Source of the DNA: JACMNW01 sp031413495
GTDB lineage: Bacteria; Pseudomonadota; Alphaproteobacteria; Rhodobacterales; Rhodobacteraceae
Reading direction: 5' to 3'
Assembly: GCA_031413495.1 (NCBI GenBank)
Contig: JANOFE010000088.1
Span: forward strand, 1 to 10,401
Length of the DNA stretch: 10,401 bases
In this document: positions 1-6,233 of the stretch, piece after piece
How the letters are laid out: every line of letters begins with the position of its first letter
How positions within the stretch are numbered: the stretch's first letter is position 1
Translations under genes and position numbers: made by a program
The notes under the pieces: generated by a model
Told to the model about the DNA's origin: nothing
What the model saw: the letters and a program-made list of their open reading frames with translations, nothing else
Database searches by the model: none

Positions 1-2
1 TG

Positions 3-239
3 CTGTTGGACGAGCCGACCCGCGGCATTGATATCGGGGCCAAGGATGAGATTTACGATCTGATCGGGCAGCTTGCCGATAATGGCATTTCCGTTCTTCT
101 GGCCAGTTCCGAAATCCCCGAGCTGCTGTCGATCTGTGATCGGGTGATGGTGCTGTGCGAAGGCCGGATCACCGGCATCTTGGGGCCAGATGAGATGACC
201 CTTGATGCGATCAAACAATTGGCAATGCAGTTTGAATAA
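3..239 (+). CDS. Sugar ABC transporter ATP-binding protein, C-terminal fragment (RbsA/MglA type)
   Basis: Only the last 78 codons are in the window; the gene runs in from the left edge. The fragment starts inside the Walker B/D-loop region (LLDEPTRGIDIGAK). It continues with LLASSEIPELLSICDRVMVL and an EGRITG strand. In the second nucleotide-binding domain of RbsA/MglA/XylG-type tandem ATPases, the usual H-loop histidine context is replaced by an SSE motif, and that is what is seen here. This points to a double-domain sugar importer ATPase of about 500 residues. It would hydrolyse ATP on the cytoplasmic face to drive uptake through the permease that follows 18 bp downstream. The family call is secure from the motifs. 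The transported sugar cannot be told from this piece. Confidence 0.93.
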   Translation: MLDEPTRGIDIGAKDEIYDLIGQLADNGISVLLASSEIPELLSICDRVMVLCEGRITGILGPDEMTLDAIKQLAMQFE

Positions 240-257
240 GGGGCCAAGGGCAAAATC

Positions 258-1544
258 ATGATTTCAGGGCAGGACCGGATGGCAAAGCAACCGCTGATCA
301 AAGACGCCAATGATACCGGCTCCTGGGCGGCTGCGGGTCTGCGCCTGATCCTGCGGTCCAAACTTTATTGGGGGTTGGGATTTTTGCTGCTGTTTGGGGC
401 GCTGTCGTCGCCCGTGACGTCGAAGGGCGTGAATATCTTTTTGTCGCTGGGTAATCTGACGGATGTGCTGCGTCAGGTTTCGGTTACTGGAATTGTTGCT
501 GTCGGCATGACGCTGGTGATCCTGATTGCGGGCATTGATTTGTCCGTCGGATCCATTCTTGCTCTTGGAACCGTGATCTGCGCCATGCTGCTGACCCAGG
601 AAGGCTGGACCACCGCCAGCTATCTTGGCGTGCCCGCCGTCGGTGCGATCATGTTTGTGTGCAGCTGGGCGGTCATCAACGTTATTCGTGGCTTTATCCG
701 AACCAAAGGCACCAAAGGCGGGCCACCTGCCAGCCCGGCCATCACTGCCCTTACCGTGTTGGTCTGCGCTGGGGTGGCCACGGCGCTGATGATGTGGCTG
801 TCCGCGCAAGTGCCCGGCAAGTTTGGCGTTCTTGCGGTGTTGATCACTGTGCCCTGTGTTTGCGCGGTGTTTGGCGCGATAAACGGCGCGTTGATTGTTT
901 ATGGCCGTCTGCAACCTTTTATCGTGACCCTTGCCATGATGGTAGGGGCGCTGGGGCTGGCCCGATTGATCGCGGGGCAGGATACGGCGGTCTATCCGGT
1001 TTATACCGGAACAAATGCGACCGAAAATTTTGAGGTATTGCGTACTCTTCTTTGGGGCATCATTCCGGTTCCGGGACTGTTCTTTCTGGCCGTCCTTGCG
1101 ATTTTCTATGGCCTGACCCGGTTCACCACATTTGGCCCCTATCTGTTGTCGATCGGGGGTAACGAACAGGCATCCCGGATGGCCGGCATCAACGTCAACC
1201 GGATCAAGATCGCCACCTATACGACTTGCAGCGCTTTGGCGGGGCTGGCGGGCATCCTATACGTGGCGCAGTTCCGACAAGGTAAACCGGATGCGGGCAT
1301 GGGGTTGGAACTTGACGCCATTGCCGCAGTGGTGATCGGCGGCACCAGCCTGATGGGGGGCAAGGGATCGGTGATCGGAACTATGGTTGGGGTGCTGATC
1401 TTCGGCTTTTTGGGCAATATCCTGCAACTTAACAACATCGACAGCAATTCTCAGCTGGTCCTGAAGGGCGCGATCATCATCGCCGCCGTGCTGCTTCAGG
1501 AAGGTCAGTTGGGTGTGATCTTTTCAAAACTTAGGAAACCCTAA
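258..1544 (+). CDS. Sugar ABC transporter permease (RbsC/XylH-type, BPD_transp_2 family)
   Basis: A 428-residue inner-membrane permease with many hydrophobic helices. Recognisable family blocks are GMTLVILIAGIDLSVGSILA (about 83-102), INGALIVYGRLQPFIVTLAMM (208-228), the ATPase-coupling stretch GGNEQASRMAGINVNRIKIA (300-319) and ELDAIAAVVIGGTSLMGGKGS (351-371). All are typical of RbsC-like proteins. It is about 100 residues longer than RbsC. Much of the excess lies between residues about 113 and 205, with a basic and glycine/proline-rich loop (TKGTKGGPPASPA), so it is closer in size to XylH. The ATG at 258 has AGGG 7 nt upstream. An in-frame ATG at 279 preceded by AGGA is a plausible alternative start. 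The gene sits 18 bp after the ATPase gene in the same operon and forms the membrane channel for the binding protein downstream. Confidence 0.95.
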   Translation: MISGQDRMAKQPLIKDANDTGSWAAAGLRLILRSKLYWGLGFLLLFGALSSPVTSKGVNIFLSLGNLTDVLRQVSVTGIVAVGMTLVILIAGIDLSVGSILALGTVICAMLLTQEGWTTASYLGVPAVGAIMFVCSWAVINVIRGFIRTKGTKGGPPASPAITALTVLVCAGVATALMMWLSAQVPGKFGVLAVLITVPCVCAVFGAINGALIVYGRLQPFIVTLAMMVGALGLARLIAGQDTAVYPVYTGTNATENFEVLRTLLWGIIPVPGLFFLAVLAIFYGLTRFTTFGPYLLSIGGNEQASRMAGINVNRIKIATYTTCSALAGLAGILYVAQFRQGKPDAGMGLELDAIAAVVIGGTSLMGGKGSVIGTMVGVLIFGFLGNILQLNNIDSNSQLVLKGAIIIAAVLLQEGQLGVIFSKLRKP

Positions 1545-1559
1545 GCCAGAAAGGCAGAG

Positions 1560-1598
1560 GCTCTAGCCCCGGATTGTGGAAGGTCGCGAGGCTAGAGC
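1560..1598 (+). other. Intercistronic hairpin 1 (9-bp inverted repeat)
   Basis: GCTCTAGCC (1560-1568) and GGCTAGAGC (1590-1598) are perfect inverted repeats enclosing a 21-nt spacer. They lie in the 102-bp gap between permease and binding-protein genes. No U-run follows, so this is not a classical terminator. A stem here could stabilise the downstream binding-protein message or cause partial attenuation, or it could be a protein-binding site. The repeat is seen directly; the role is inferred. Confidence 0.6.
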
Positions 1599-1609
1599 GA
1601 ACAACAAAC

Positions 1610-1623
1610 GGCACATCAGTGCC
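1610..1623 (+). other. Intercistronic hairpin 2, just upstream of the binding-protein RBS
   Basis: GGCAC-ATCA-GTGCC forms a 5-bp stem with a 4-nt loop. It ends 11 nt before the AAGGAG ribosome-binding site of the next gene. Together with the stem at 1560-1598 it makes the mRNA leader of the binding-protein cistron structured. The stem is short enough to occur by chance. Confidence 0.4.
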
Positions 1624-1634
1624 CTTCATCGAAC

Positions 1635-1640
1635 AAGGAG
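1635..1640 (+). promoter_or_regulatory. Strong ribosome-binding site for the binding-protein gene
   Basis: AAGGAG lies 6 nt before the ATG at 1647. It is the best Shine-Dalgarno sequence in this operon and fits the need for a molar excess of binding protein over permease. It also fixes the start codon. Confidence 0.85.
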
Positions 1641-1646
1641 ACTGTT

Positions 1647-2609
1647 ATGAATAGACGGAAATTTGGCAAGGGGCTTTCCTTGCTTTCGGCAGCAATTGTG
1701 GTCGGTCTGCCGATGTCCGCATTGGCGCAGGACACGGCCTATACCATAGGCTTTTCGCAGGTCACCACGGTTGAGCCGTGGCGCGTGCAGTTTAACAAAG
1801 ACCTGCGCGCCGAGGCAGAGCTGCATCCGAACGTCACCCTGTTGATGGCCGATGCAAATGATCGGACAGAAGAACAGGTCGCTCAGGTTGAAAACTTTAT
1901 CCAGCAGGGCGTCGATGCAATCCTGATTTCTCCCAAAGAGGCGGCGGGTCTGACCGGCGTTGTTGAAAAAGCCACAGCCGCCGGCATTCCGGTGTTTGTC
2001 TTGGATCGCAACGTCGAAACCGACCAATTTGTGCAATGGGTCGGCGGCGACAATGTGCTGATCGGCGAAGCGGCAGGGGCCTTCATTCTTGACGCCCTTG
2101 GTGGGGCGGGCAAGGCCACAGGCAATATCGTCGAAATTTATGGCGGGCTGGGCATTCAGGCGACATTTGATAGGTCAGACCCGGTGCATGCCGCCGTTGC
2201 CAACGAACCGGACGTCAAGTTTCTGCTCGACCGCCAGTCGGGCGATTGGAAACAGGATACGGCCTACGACATCATGGCGACGGCCCTGCGCAATTTCGAG
2301 GATATCGACGTGGTCTACGGCCACAACGACCCGATGGCTTACGGCGCCTTTCTGGCGGCAAAAGACGCTGGCCGTGAAAAGGAAATCATCTTTGTCGGTG
2401 TGGACGGTCTGCCCGGCGAAGGTGTGACTTGGGTTGCCAATGGCGAACTTGCAGCGACGTTCTTGTATCCCACGCCGGGCGCCGAAGGCTTGCGGCAGGC
2501 GCTGGCGTATCTGGGCGGTGCGAAGGTCGAAAAGAAGGTGGTCATGGGCACAGAAACCATCACCAAAGCAAACGCCGACGCCATTCTTGTCCGCAACGGG
2601 CTAAAGTAA
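1647..2609 (+). CDS. Periplasmic sugar-binding protein of the ABC transporter (RbsB/YtfQ-like, Peripla_BP_4)
   Basis: A 320-residue protein with an N-terminal signal peptide and probable cleavage after LPMSALA (residue 27). The mature part begins QDTAYTIGFSQ, the usual first beta strand of type I periplasmic sugar-binding proteins. Contact residues of the ribose-binding-protein pattern are conserved: Asp120-Arg121 (FVLDRN), Arg176 (FDRSD), Asn227-Asp228 (GHNDPM) and Asp253 (VGVDG). The GFSQV strand and HND-M-GA block also resemble E. coli YtfQ, a galactofuranose-binding protein. A pentose, hexofuranose or sugar alcohol is therefore likely, but the exact ligand is not determinable. The N-terminus NRRKFGKG resembles a twin-arginine motif. 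The gene is third in an ATPase-permease-binding protein order, as in rbsACB, after a 102-bp hairpin-bearing spacer. It would deliver substrate to the permease in the periplasm. Confidence 0.94.
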   Translation: MNRRKFGKGLSLLSAAIVVGLPMSALAQDTAYTIGFSQVTTVEPWRVQFNKDLRAEAELHPNVTLLMADANDRTEEQVAQVENFIQQGVDAILISPKEAAGLTGVVEKATAAGIPVFVLDRNVETDQFVQWVGGDNVLIGEAAGAFILDALGGAGKATGNIVEIYGGLGIQATFDRSDPVHAAVANEPDVKFLLDRQSGDWKQDTAYDIMATALRNFEDIDVVYGHNDPMAYGAFLAAKDAGREKEIIFVGVDGLPGEGVTWVANGELAATFLYPTPGAEGLRQALAYLGGAKVEKKVVMGTETITKANADAILVRNGLK

Positions 2610-2623
2610 AATGACGCAGGATT

Positions 2624-2659
2624 GGTCTGACCCAAGACGCTCCCCTTAGGTCGGACCCA
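2624..2659 (+). repeat. Two direct repeats of a palindrome, GGTCNGACCCA
   Basis: GGTCTGACCCA (2624-2634) and GGTCGGACCCA (2649-2659) are identical except at the centre and lie 25 bp apart start to start. Each contains the palindrome GGTC-N-GACC, so the two copies can also pair into a 9-bp stem with one G-U pair and a 16-nt loop. They could be paired operator sites for a dimeric regulator upstream of the IclR gene, or an mRNA 3' stem after the binding-protein gene. The repeat is seen; the function is inferred. Confidence 0.45.
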
Positions 2660-2660
2660 T

Positions 2661-2702
2661 GGCGCAAGGGCCGGTAAACAGCTCTTGCGTCGTTTGATGT
2701 TT
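2661..2702 (+). terminator. Probable Rho-independent terminator of the ABC transporter operon
   Basis: Bases 2661-2671 (GGCGCAAGGGC) pair with 2681-2691 (GCTCTTGCGTC). They form an 11-bp stem including two G-U pairs, with a 9-nt loop. The stem is followed by GTTTGATGTTT, which is T-rich but interrupted. It lies 51 bp after the binding-protein stop codon and before the IclR gene, a sensible place for an operon end. Confidence 0.6.
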
Positions 2703-2718
2703 GGCGGAACATCACGAT

Positions 2719-2741
2719 AAAGTTGCAACGACTACCACTTT
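2719..2741 (+). promoter_or_regulatory. Possible operator/promoter region of the IclR gene
   Basis: AAAGT (2719-2723) and ACTTT (2737-2741) form a 5-bp inverted repeat, and the 8-bp palindrome GTTGCAAC sits at 2722-2729. This lies 22-44 bp before the IclR start codon, where an autoregulatory site would be expected. No well-spaced -35/-10 pair could be recognised. The assignment is weak. Confidence 0.25.
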
Positions 2742-2762
2742 GTAGATGCGAATAATACTCCC

Positions 2763-3539
2763 ATGGCGCCCAATCAACTGACCAAGCTGCAAAAATATTC
2801 GGCGCCAGCGCTGGAAAAGGGCCTTGATATCCTTGAACTGCTGTCGCTCTCGGCCGCCGAGATGTCTTTGTCGCAGATTGCCGCAGGGGTAGGCCGTTCG
2901 AAGAACGAAATTTTTCGGATGATGATCGTTCTGGAGGAACGGCAATTCATTGGCCGCAGTGTTGGTGACAATTACTACCTGACTGACCGTCTTTCGGTGC
3001 TGGGTGCCAGCCGGTCTGATCACAACCGCCTCGCCGAAGTTGCCATGCCCGTGTTGTTAAGACTGGCGGAAAAGACGTCCTTCACCTGCCACATGTCGGT
3101 GTTGGACAATGATGGTGTTTTGGTTGTGGCCCAAGCCGAAGCCGCCAAGGGCTATTCCATTTCCGTGCAAGTCGGTCACCGCAGCCCCGTGGCCGAAAGC
3201 TCTGCCGGGGTGTGCATGGGTGCGGGGGCCAAACTTGTAGGACAACTGGGCCAGCATGAACCTCTGGGCCAGGGTGAGGATGCGATCAAACGCCGTCACC
3301 TTATGCTTTCACAGCCTAACTCCACCCTAATCGAACTGCCAAATCCAGCGCTGCCGGGCATCTCCGAGTTGTCAGCGCCCATCATGGGCACCCAAGGCGA
3401 AAAGGCCATTGCGGCGGTTACAATTCCTTTTATGACGGCCATGATTTCAGACCCCCAGAAAGAGGCGATGCGGGCGGATATTCTGGATGCCGTTCAATTG
3501 ATCCAGCAGCGCATCACGATCCTTCTGCCGCAGCTATAA
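2763..3539 (+). CDS. IclR-family transcriptional regulator
   Basis: A 258-residue protein of usual IclR length. Residues about 13-75 form the winged helix-turn-helix: SAPALEKGLDILELL, then SLSQIAAGVGRSKNEIFRMM as the recognition region, then YYLTDRLSVLG. The rest is the effector-binding domain, including GYSISVQVGHRSPVAESSAGVCMGAG (about 131-156), which matches the conserved core of the family. It acts in the cytoplasm as a DNA-binding dimer or tetramer. It follows the sugar transporter in the same direction, behind a probable terminator, so it most likely controls that operon and itself. The ligand is unknown. The ATG at 2763 is chosen because the winged-helix domain begins about 12 residues later. 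No Shine-Dalgarno is visible in the preceding 15 nt, so initiation may be weak or leaderless. Confidence 0.93.
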   Translation: MAPNQLTKLQKYSAPALEKGLDILELLSLSAAEMSLSQIAAGVGRSKNEIFRMMIVLEERQFIGRSVGDNYYLTDRLSVLGASRSDHNRLAEVAMPVLLRLAEKTSFTCHMSVLDNDGVLVVAQAEAAKGYSISVQVGHRSPVAESSAGVCMGAGAKLVGQLGQHEPLGQGEDAIKRRHLMLSQPNSTLIELPNPALPGISELSAPIMGTQGEKAIAAVTIPFMTAMISDPQKEAMRADILDAVQLIQQRITILLPQL

Positions 3540-3918
3540 GCCAAGCCGACCACATCGCCCGCGCCGTAGTCCGCCAAATCAAACCGCCATCAGGTCATTG
3601 ATAGGCCGTCTTAGCCGCTTTCCAACCTGCCTGCGCCGACCGATCCTGGCCTTTGCCTGCGTTTCGTTGCGGTCATCTGAAAGCTGGGCTAAACGGGACC
3701 AGCGCGGTGAAGCGTCGTTGCGCAGAAATGCTTGGCTAACAGTCCGGCCTTTGCAGGGGATATGGGTGCGCCAACAGCCAGAGCGTCGCGTTGCGACGGT
3801 TGGCGGCTTCGGGGCAATCCATCTGCGATGTGCCGTTGTGTTGTGGCGGAATGGGGCGGAACGCGGTGCGGAAACGGCAGGGGCGGAGGCGGACGATTGA
3901 GTTGAGACTACTGGAAAA
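3540..3918. other. Intergenic stretch without a convincing gene
   Basis: This 379-bp gap separates the IclR gene from dusA. A plus-strand reading frame of 100 codons (3598-3900) exists, but it is arginine- and tryptophan-rich and has no recognisable domain. It also lacks a Shine-Dalgarno and reads like translated non-coding DNA. No tRNA-like cloverleaf was recognised. The one notable element is the compound hairpin at 3769-3805. The promoter of dusA should lie here but cannot be pinned down. Confidence 0.6.
3769..3805 (+). other. Compound hairpin upstream of dusA
   Basis: CGCCAAC (3769-3775) pairs with GTTGGCG (3799-3805) as an outer 7-bp stem. CGTCGC (3784-3789) pairs with GCGACG (3793-3798) as an inner 6-bp stem with a GTT loop. 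The two stems stack on one side and an 8-nt bulge separates them on the other. This gives 13 Watson-Crick pairs within 37 nt, in an otherwise featureless gap about 115 bp before dusA. It could be part of a structured leader or a small RNA; this is inference from pairing alone. Confidence 0.45.
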
Positions 3919-4929
3919 ATGACAGAGTATCACCCCCATAGACTGTCTGTCGCCCCGATGATGGACTGGACCGACCGTCATTGTCGTTTCTTCCACCGGC
4001 AGATGACGCGGCGTGCTATGCTTTACACCGAAATGGTGACAGCGCCTGCTGTTATCCATGGCCCGCGCGACCGGTTGTTGGGCTACGGCCCGGCGGAACA
4101 CCCGTTAGCCCTGCAACTGGGCGGCTCTGACCCGTCGGAACTTGCGGCAGCGGTGCGTTTGGCGGCCCCTTACAGCTTTGATGAAATCAACCTCAACGTC
4201 GGCTGCCCGTCAGACCGGGTGCAGTCGGGGTGTTTTGGCGCGGTGCTGATGGAGCGTCCCGCCTTGGTTGCCGCCTGTGTGGCGGCGATGATGGCCGAAA
4301 CAGAGGTTCCGGTGACGGTGAAATGCCGCATCGGTGTGGATGATCAGGACCCCCGCGTCGTGCTGCCCGCTTTTCTTGAAACCGTCAGTCGGGCAGGGGT
4401 GTCACATTTCATCATCCATGCCCGCAAGGCTTGGTTGAAAGGTTTGTCGCCAAAGGAAAACCGCGATATTCCGCCGTTGGATTACGATCTGGTGGTGGCG
4501 ATGAAACAGGCTTTCCCGCATCTGACGATCTGTATCAATGGCGGTATCACGTCGCTTGATCAGGCCAGGAATTTCCTCGAACAGGGCATGGACGGCGTTA
4601 TGTTGGGCCGTGCCGCCTACCATGCTCCGGCCTCTGTTCTGATCGGCGCAGATGCGTTTTGGGGCGAAAATCCTGCGGGTGGCGGGTCCTGCCTTGATGC
4701 TTTCGGCGCGGTCGATGCGATGCGGCCCTACATTGCCGCCAATCTGGCGCAGGGGGGCCGGTTGCACCAGATCACCCGCCATATGCTGGGGCTCTTCACA
4801 GGCCGCCCCGGCGCGCGCCATTGGCGCCGCGTGCTGTCAGACCTCGCCAATCGCCCGGGTGCCGGGCTTGAGGTGCTCGATCTCGCCCTGTCCGAGGTTC
4901 AAAGCCCGTCTGTTGCCACGGCCCCTTGA
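3919..4929 (+). CDS. dusA: tRNA-dihydrouridine(20/20a) synthase DusA
   Basis: This 336-residue FMN-dependent enzyme uses NADPH to reduce uridine 20/20a in the D-loop of tRNAs in the cytoplasm. The N-terminus RLSVAPMMDWTDRHCRFF (8-25) is the DusA-type signature. The block NLNVGCPSDRVQSGCFGAVLM carries the catalytic Cys96. VKCRIGVDD (135-142) and HARKAWLKGLSPKENRDIPPLDYD (167-190) are the DusA-specific tRNA/FMN-binding loops. GGI (208-210) and GVMLGRAAYHAP (226-237) complete the TIM-barrel phosphate-binding region. The length is normal for the family. The ATG at 3919 is the natural start because the signature begins seven residues later; a weak GGA lies just upstream. The 3' end overlaps the convergent MFS gene by 31 bp. 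Assignment is secure. Confidence 0.96.
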   Translation: MTEYHPHRLSVAPMMDWTDRHCRFFHRQMTRRAMLYTEMVTAPAVIHGPRDRLLGYGPAEHPLALQLGGSDPSELAAAVRLAAPYSFDEINLNVGCPSDRVQSGCFGAVLMERPALVAACVAAMMAETEVPVTVKCRIGVDDQDPRVVLPAFLETVSRAGVSHFIIHARKAWLKGLSPKENRDIPPLDYDLVVAMKQAFPHLTICINGGITSLDQARNFLEQGMDGVMLGRAAYHAPASVLIGADAFWGENPAGGGSCLDAFGAVDAMRPYIAANLAQGGRLHQITRHMLGLFTGRPGARHWRRVLSDLANRPGAGLEVLDLALSEVQSPSVATAP

Positions 4930-6104
4930 CGCGGCATCACCAACGACAACCCAAACGCCAACACCCCGCACAACGCAATCATGGCCAGCATCGGCACAAC
5001 CGTACCATCCAGAAACGGCCCGGCTGCCGCAACCAGAACGCCCGCCGCCACCATCTGCATCGTGCCGCCCAAGGATGACGCAAGGCCGGCATGCTCGCCC
5101 TGTTCCTCCAGTGCCAGAACCTGCGCCACGGGCAGCACCACGCCCAGAAACATGTTGGCACAAAACAGACCAATCACCGTGACAGGCAGGCTGGCATACC
5201 CGGCTAAGCCAATGGCAAACAAGCTGCTGGTGGCAAGGGCAAAACCTGTCGTCGCCAGCAGGATCATCCGGTCTGGCCCCAGCCGCTGGCCCAGGGGCGC
5301 TGCGAACTGCGACGCGCCAAAGAACCCGAAAGCATTGATAGCAAACGCAAATGAGAACTGCGTCGGACTAAGGCCAAATTGTCCGGTATAAACGAAAGAC
5401 GCCGACGCGATAAACACAAAGAAACTGGCAAAGGCAAAACCGGCCAGAAATGTCATCGACATAAAACCACGGTCGCGCAACAACAGGCCCACGCCCCGGC
5501 GCATTGTGGCCCGGTCAAAGGGCTGGCGGTCTTCGGGTTTCAAGGTTTCCTCAACCATGAAATAGATCAAAAAGAAGCTCACTGCCTCCGCCGCCAACAG
5601 TGCCCAGAAAATCAACCGCCACGACCCAAACGCCAACAGAGCCGACCCTGACAACGGCGCCAGCAGGGGCGAAATTGCGATCACGATCATGATCGTCGAC
5701 ATCATCCGGGTGGCATCCGCCCCGGTCGCCAGATCCCGGATCACCGCGCGCAAGACCACCATATTCGCCGCCCCGCCAATGCCTTGCACAAAACGGCCAA
5801 AGATCAACATTTCGATGCTGCTGGCCATTGCACAGATCACAGTTCCTACAATGAACAACGCCAGCCCCGCATACATCGGCGGCTTGCGCCCGGACTGGTC
5901 CGCCCAAGGGCCATAGAACAATTGTGCCAGCCCAAAAGCCATGAAATAGGCAACAATCGTCCATTGCACGGCTTGCATCGACGATGCAAAATCCGCGCCG
6001 ATATTCGGCATGGCGGGTAGATACATATCAATGGCAAAGGGGCCAACGGCGGCGACCAGACCAAGGATCAGCGAATATCGCAAAAGCGAACTGGGTTGGG
6101 ACAT
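4899..6104 (-). CDS. MFS multidrug efflux transporter, Bcr/CflA family
   Basis: A 401-residue inner-membrane protein with the 12-helix pattern of the major facilitator superfamily. The N-terminus has the DMYLPAMPNIGADF block (26-39) that marks the Bcr/CflA drug:proton antiporter group. GPWADQSGRKPPMYAG (65-80) is MFS motif A. FGRFVQGIGGAANMVVLRAVIRDL, with the conserved arginine of helix 4, follows. Members export compounds such as bicyclomycin, chloramphenicol or sulfonamides, and several also export amino acids or peptides; the true substrate is unknown. The gene is transcribed alone, convergent with dusA and divergent from the TauE/SafE gene. The ATG at 6104 is the first methionine before helix 1. 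There is no regulator gene next to it. Confidence 0.93.
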   Translation of the reverse strand: MSQPSSLLRYSLILGLVAAVGPFAIDMYLPAMPNIGADFASSMQAVQWTIVAYFMAFGLAQLFYGPWADQSGRKPPMYAGLALFIVGTVICAMASSIEMLIFGRFVQGIGGAANMVVLRAVIRDLATGADATRMMSTIMIVIAISPLLAPLSGSALLAFGSWRLIFWALLAAEAVSFFLIYFMVEETLKPEDRQPFDRATMRRGVGLLLRDRGFMSMTFLAGFAFASFFVFIASASFVYTGQFGLSPTQFSFAFAINAFGFFGASQFAAPLGQRLGPDRMILLATTGFALATSSLFAIGLAGYASLPVTVIGLFCANMFLGVVLPVAQVLALEEQGEHAGLASSLGGTMQMVAAGVLVAAAGPFLDGTVVPMLAMIALCGVLAFGLSLVMPRQGAVATDGL

Positions 6105-6233
6105 AATGATCTCGATTTAATTGTAAGACATTTGCATACCCCCGTTTTTGAGCAAGTAAAAGGGCTGAATGACTGGTGCAGGCGCAAGGGGCGGGCTACA
6201 CCCTGATGGCGATCATTCCAAAAAGGGCCCTCC
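6105..6233. promoter_or_regulatory. Divergent promoter region between the MFS and TauE/SafE genes
   Basis: This 129-bp AT-richer spacer must hold both promoters. On the minus strand TACAAT (6125-6120) could be a -10 box about 15 nt before the MFS start, but no good -35 box was found at the right distance. On the plus strand TTGCAT (6132-6137) could be a -35 box, but the expected -10 position is poor. AAGGG (6223-6227) is a fair ribosome-binding site for the TauE/SafE gene at 6234. Confidence 0.35.

Noticed and set aside
264..914. 216-codon minus-strand open frame
   Set aside because: It is antisense to the ABC permease and is a low-complexity string rich in His, Gln, Arg and Gly. Such frames arise by chance opposite GC-rich genes.
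3598..3900. 100-codon plus-strand open frame in the gap before dusA
   Set aside because: It has no ribosome-binding site and no domain, and its arginine-rich composition is typical of non-coding GC-rich DNA. It is kept only as a possibility within the intergenic entry.
4652..5182. 176-codon plus-strand open frame
   Set aside because: It overlaps the dusA 3' end in another frame and runs antisense into the MFS gene; its composition is proline- and arginine-rich.
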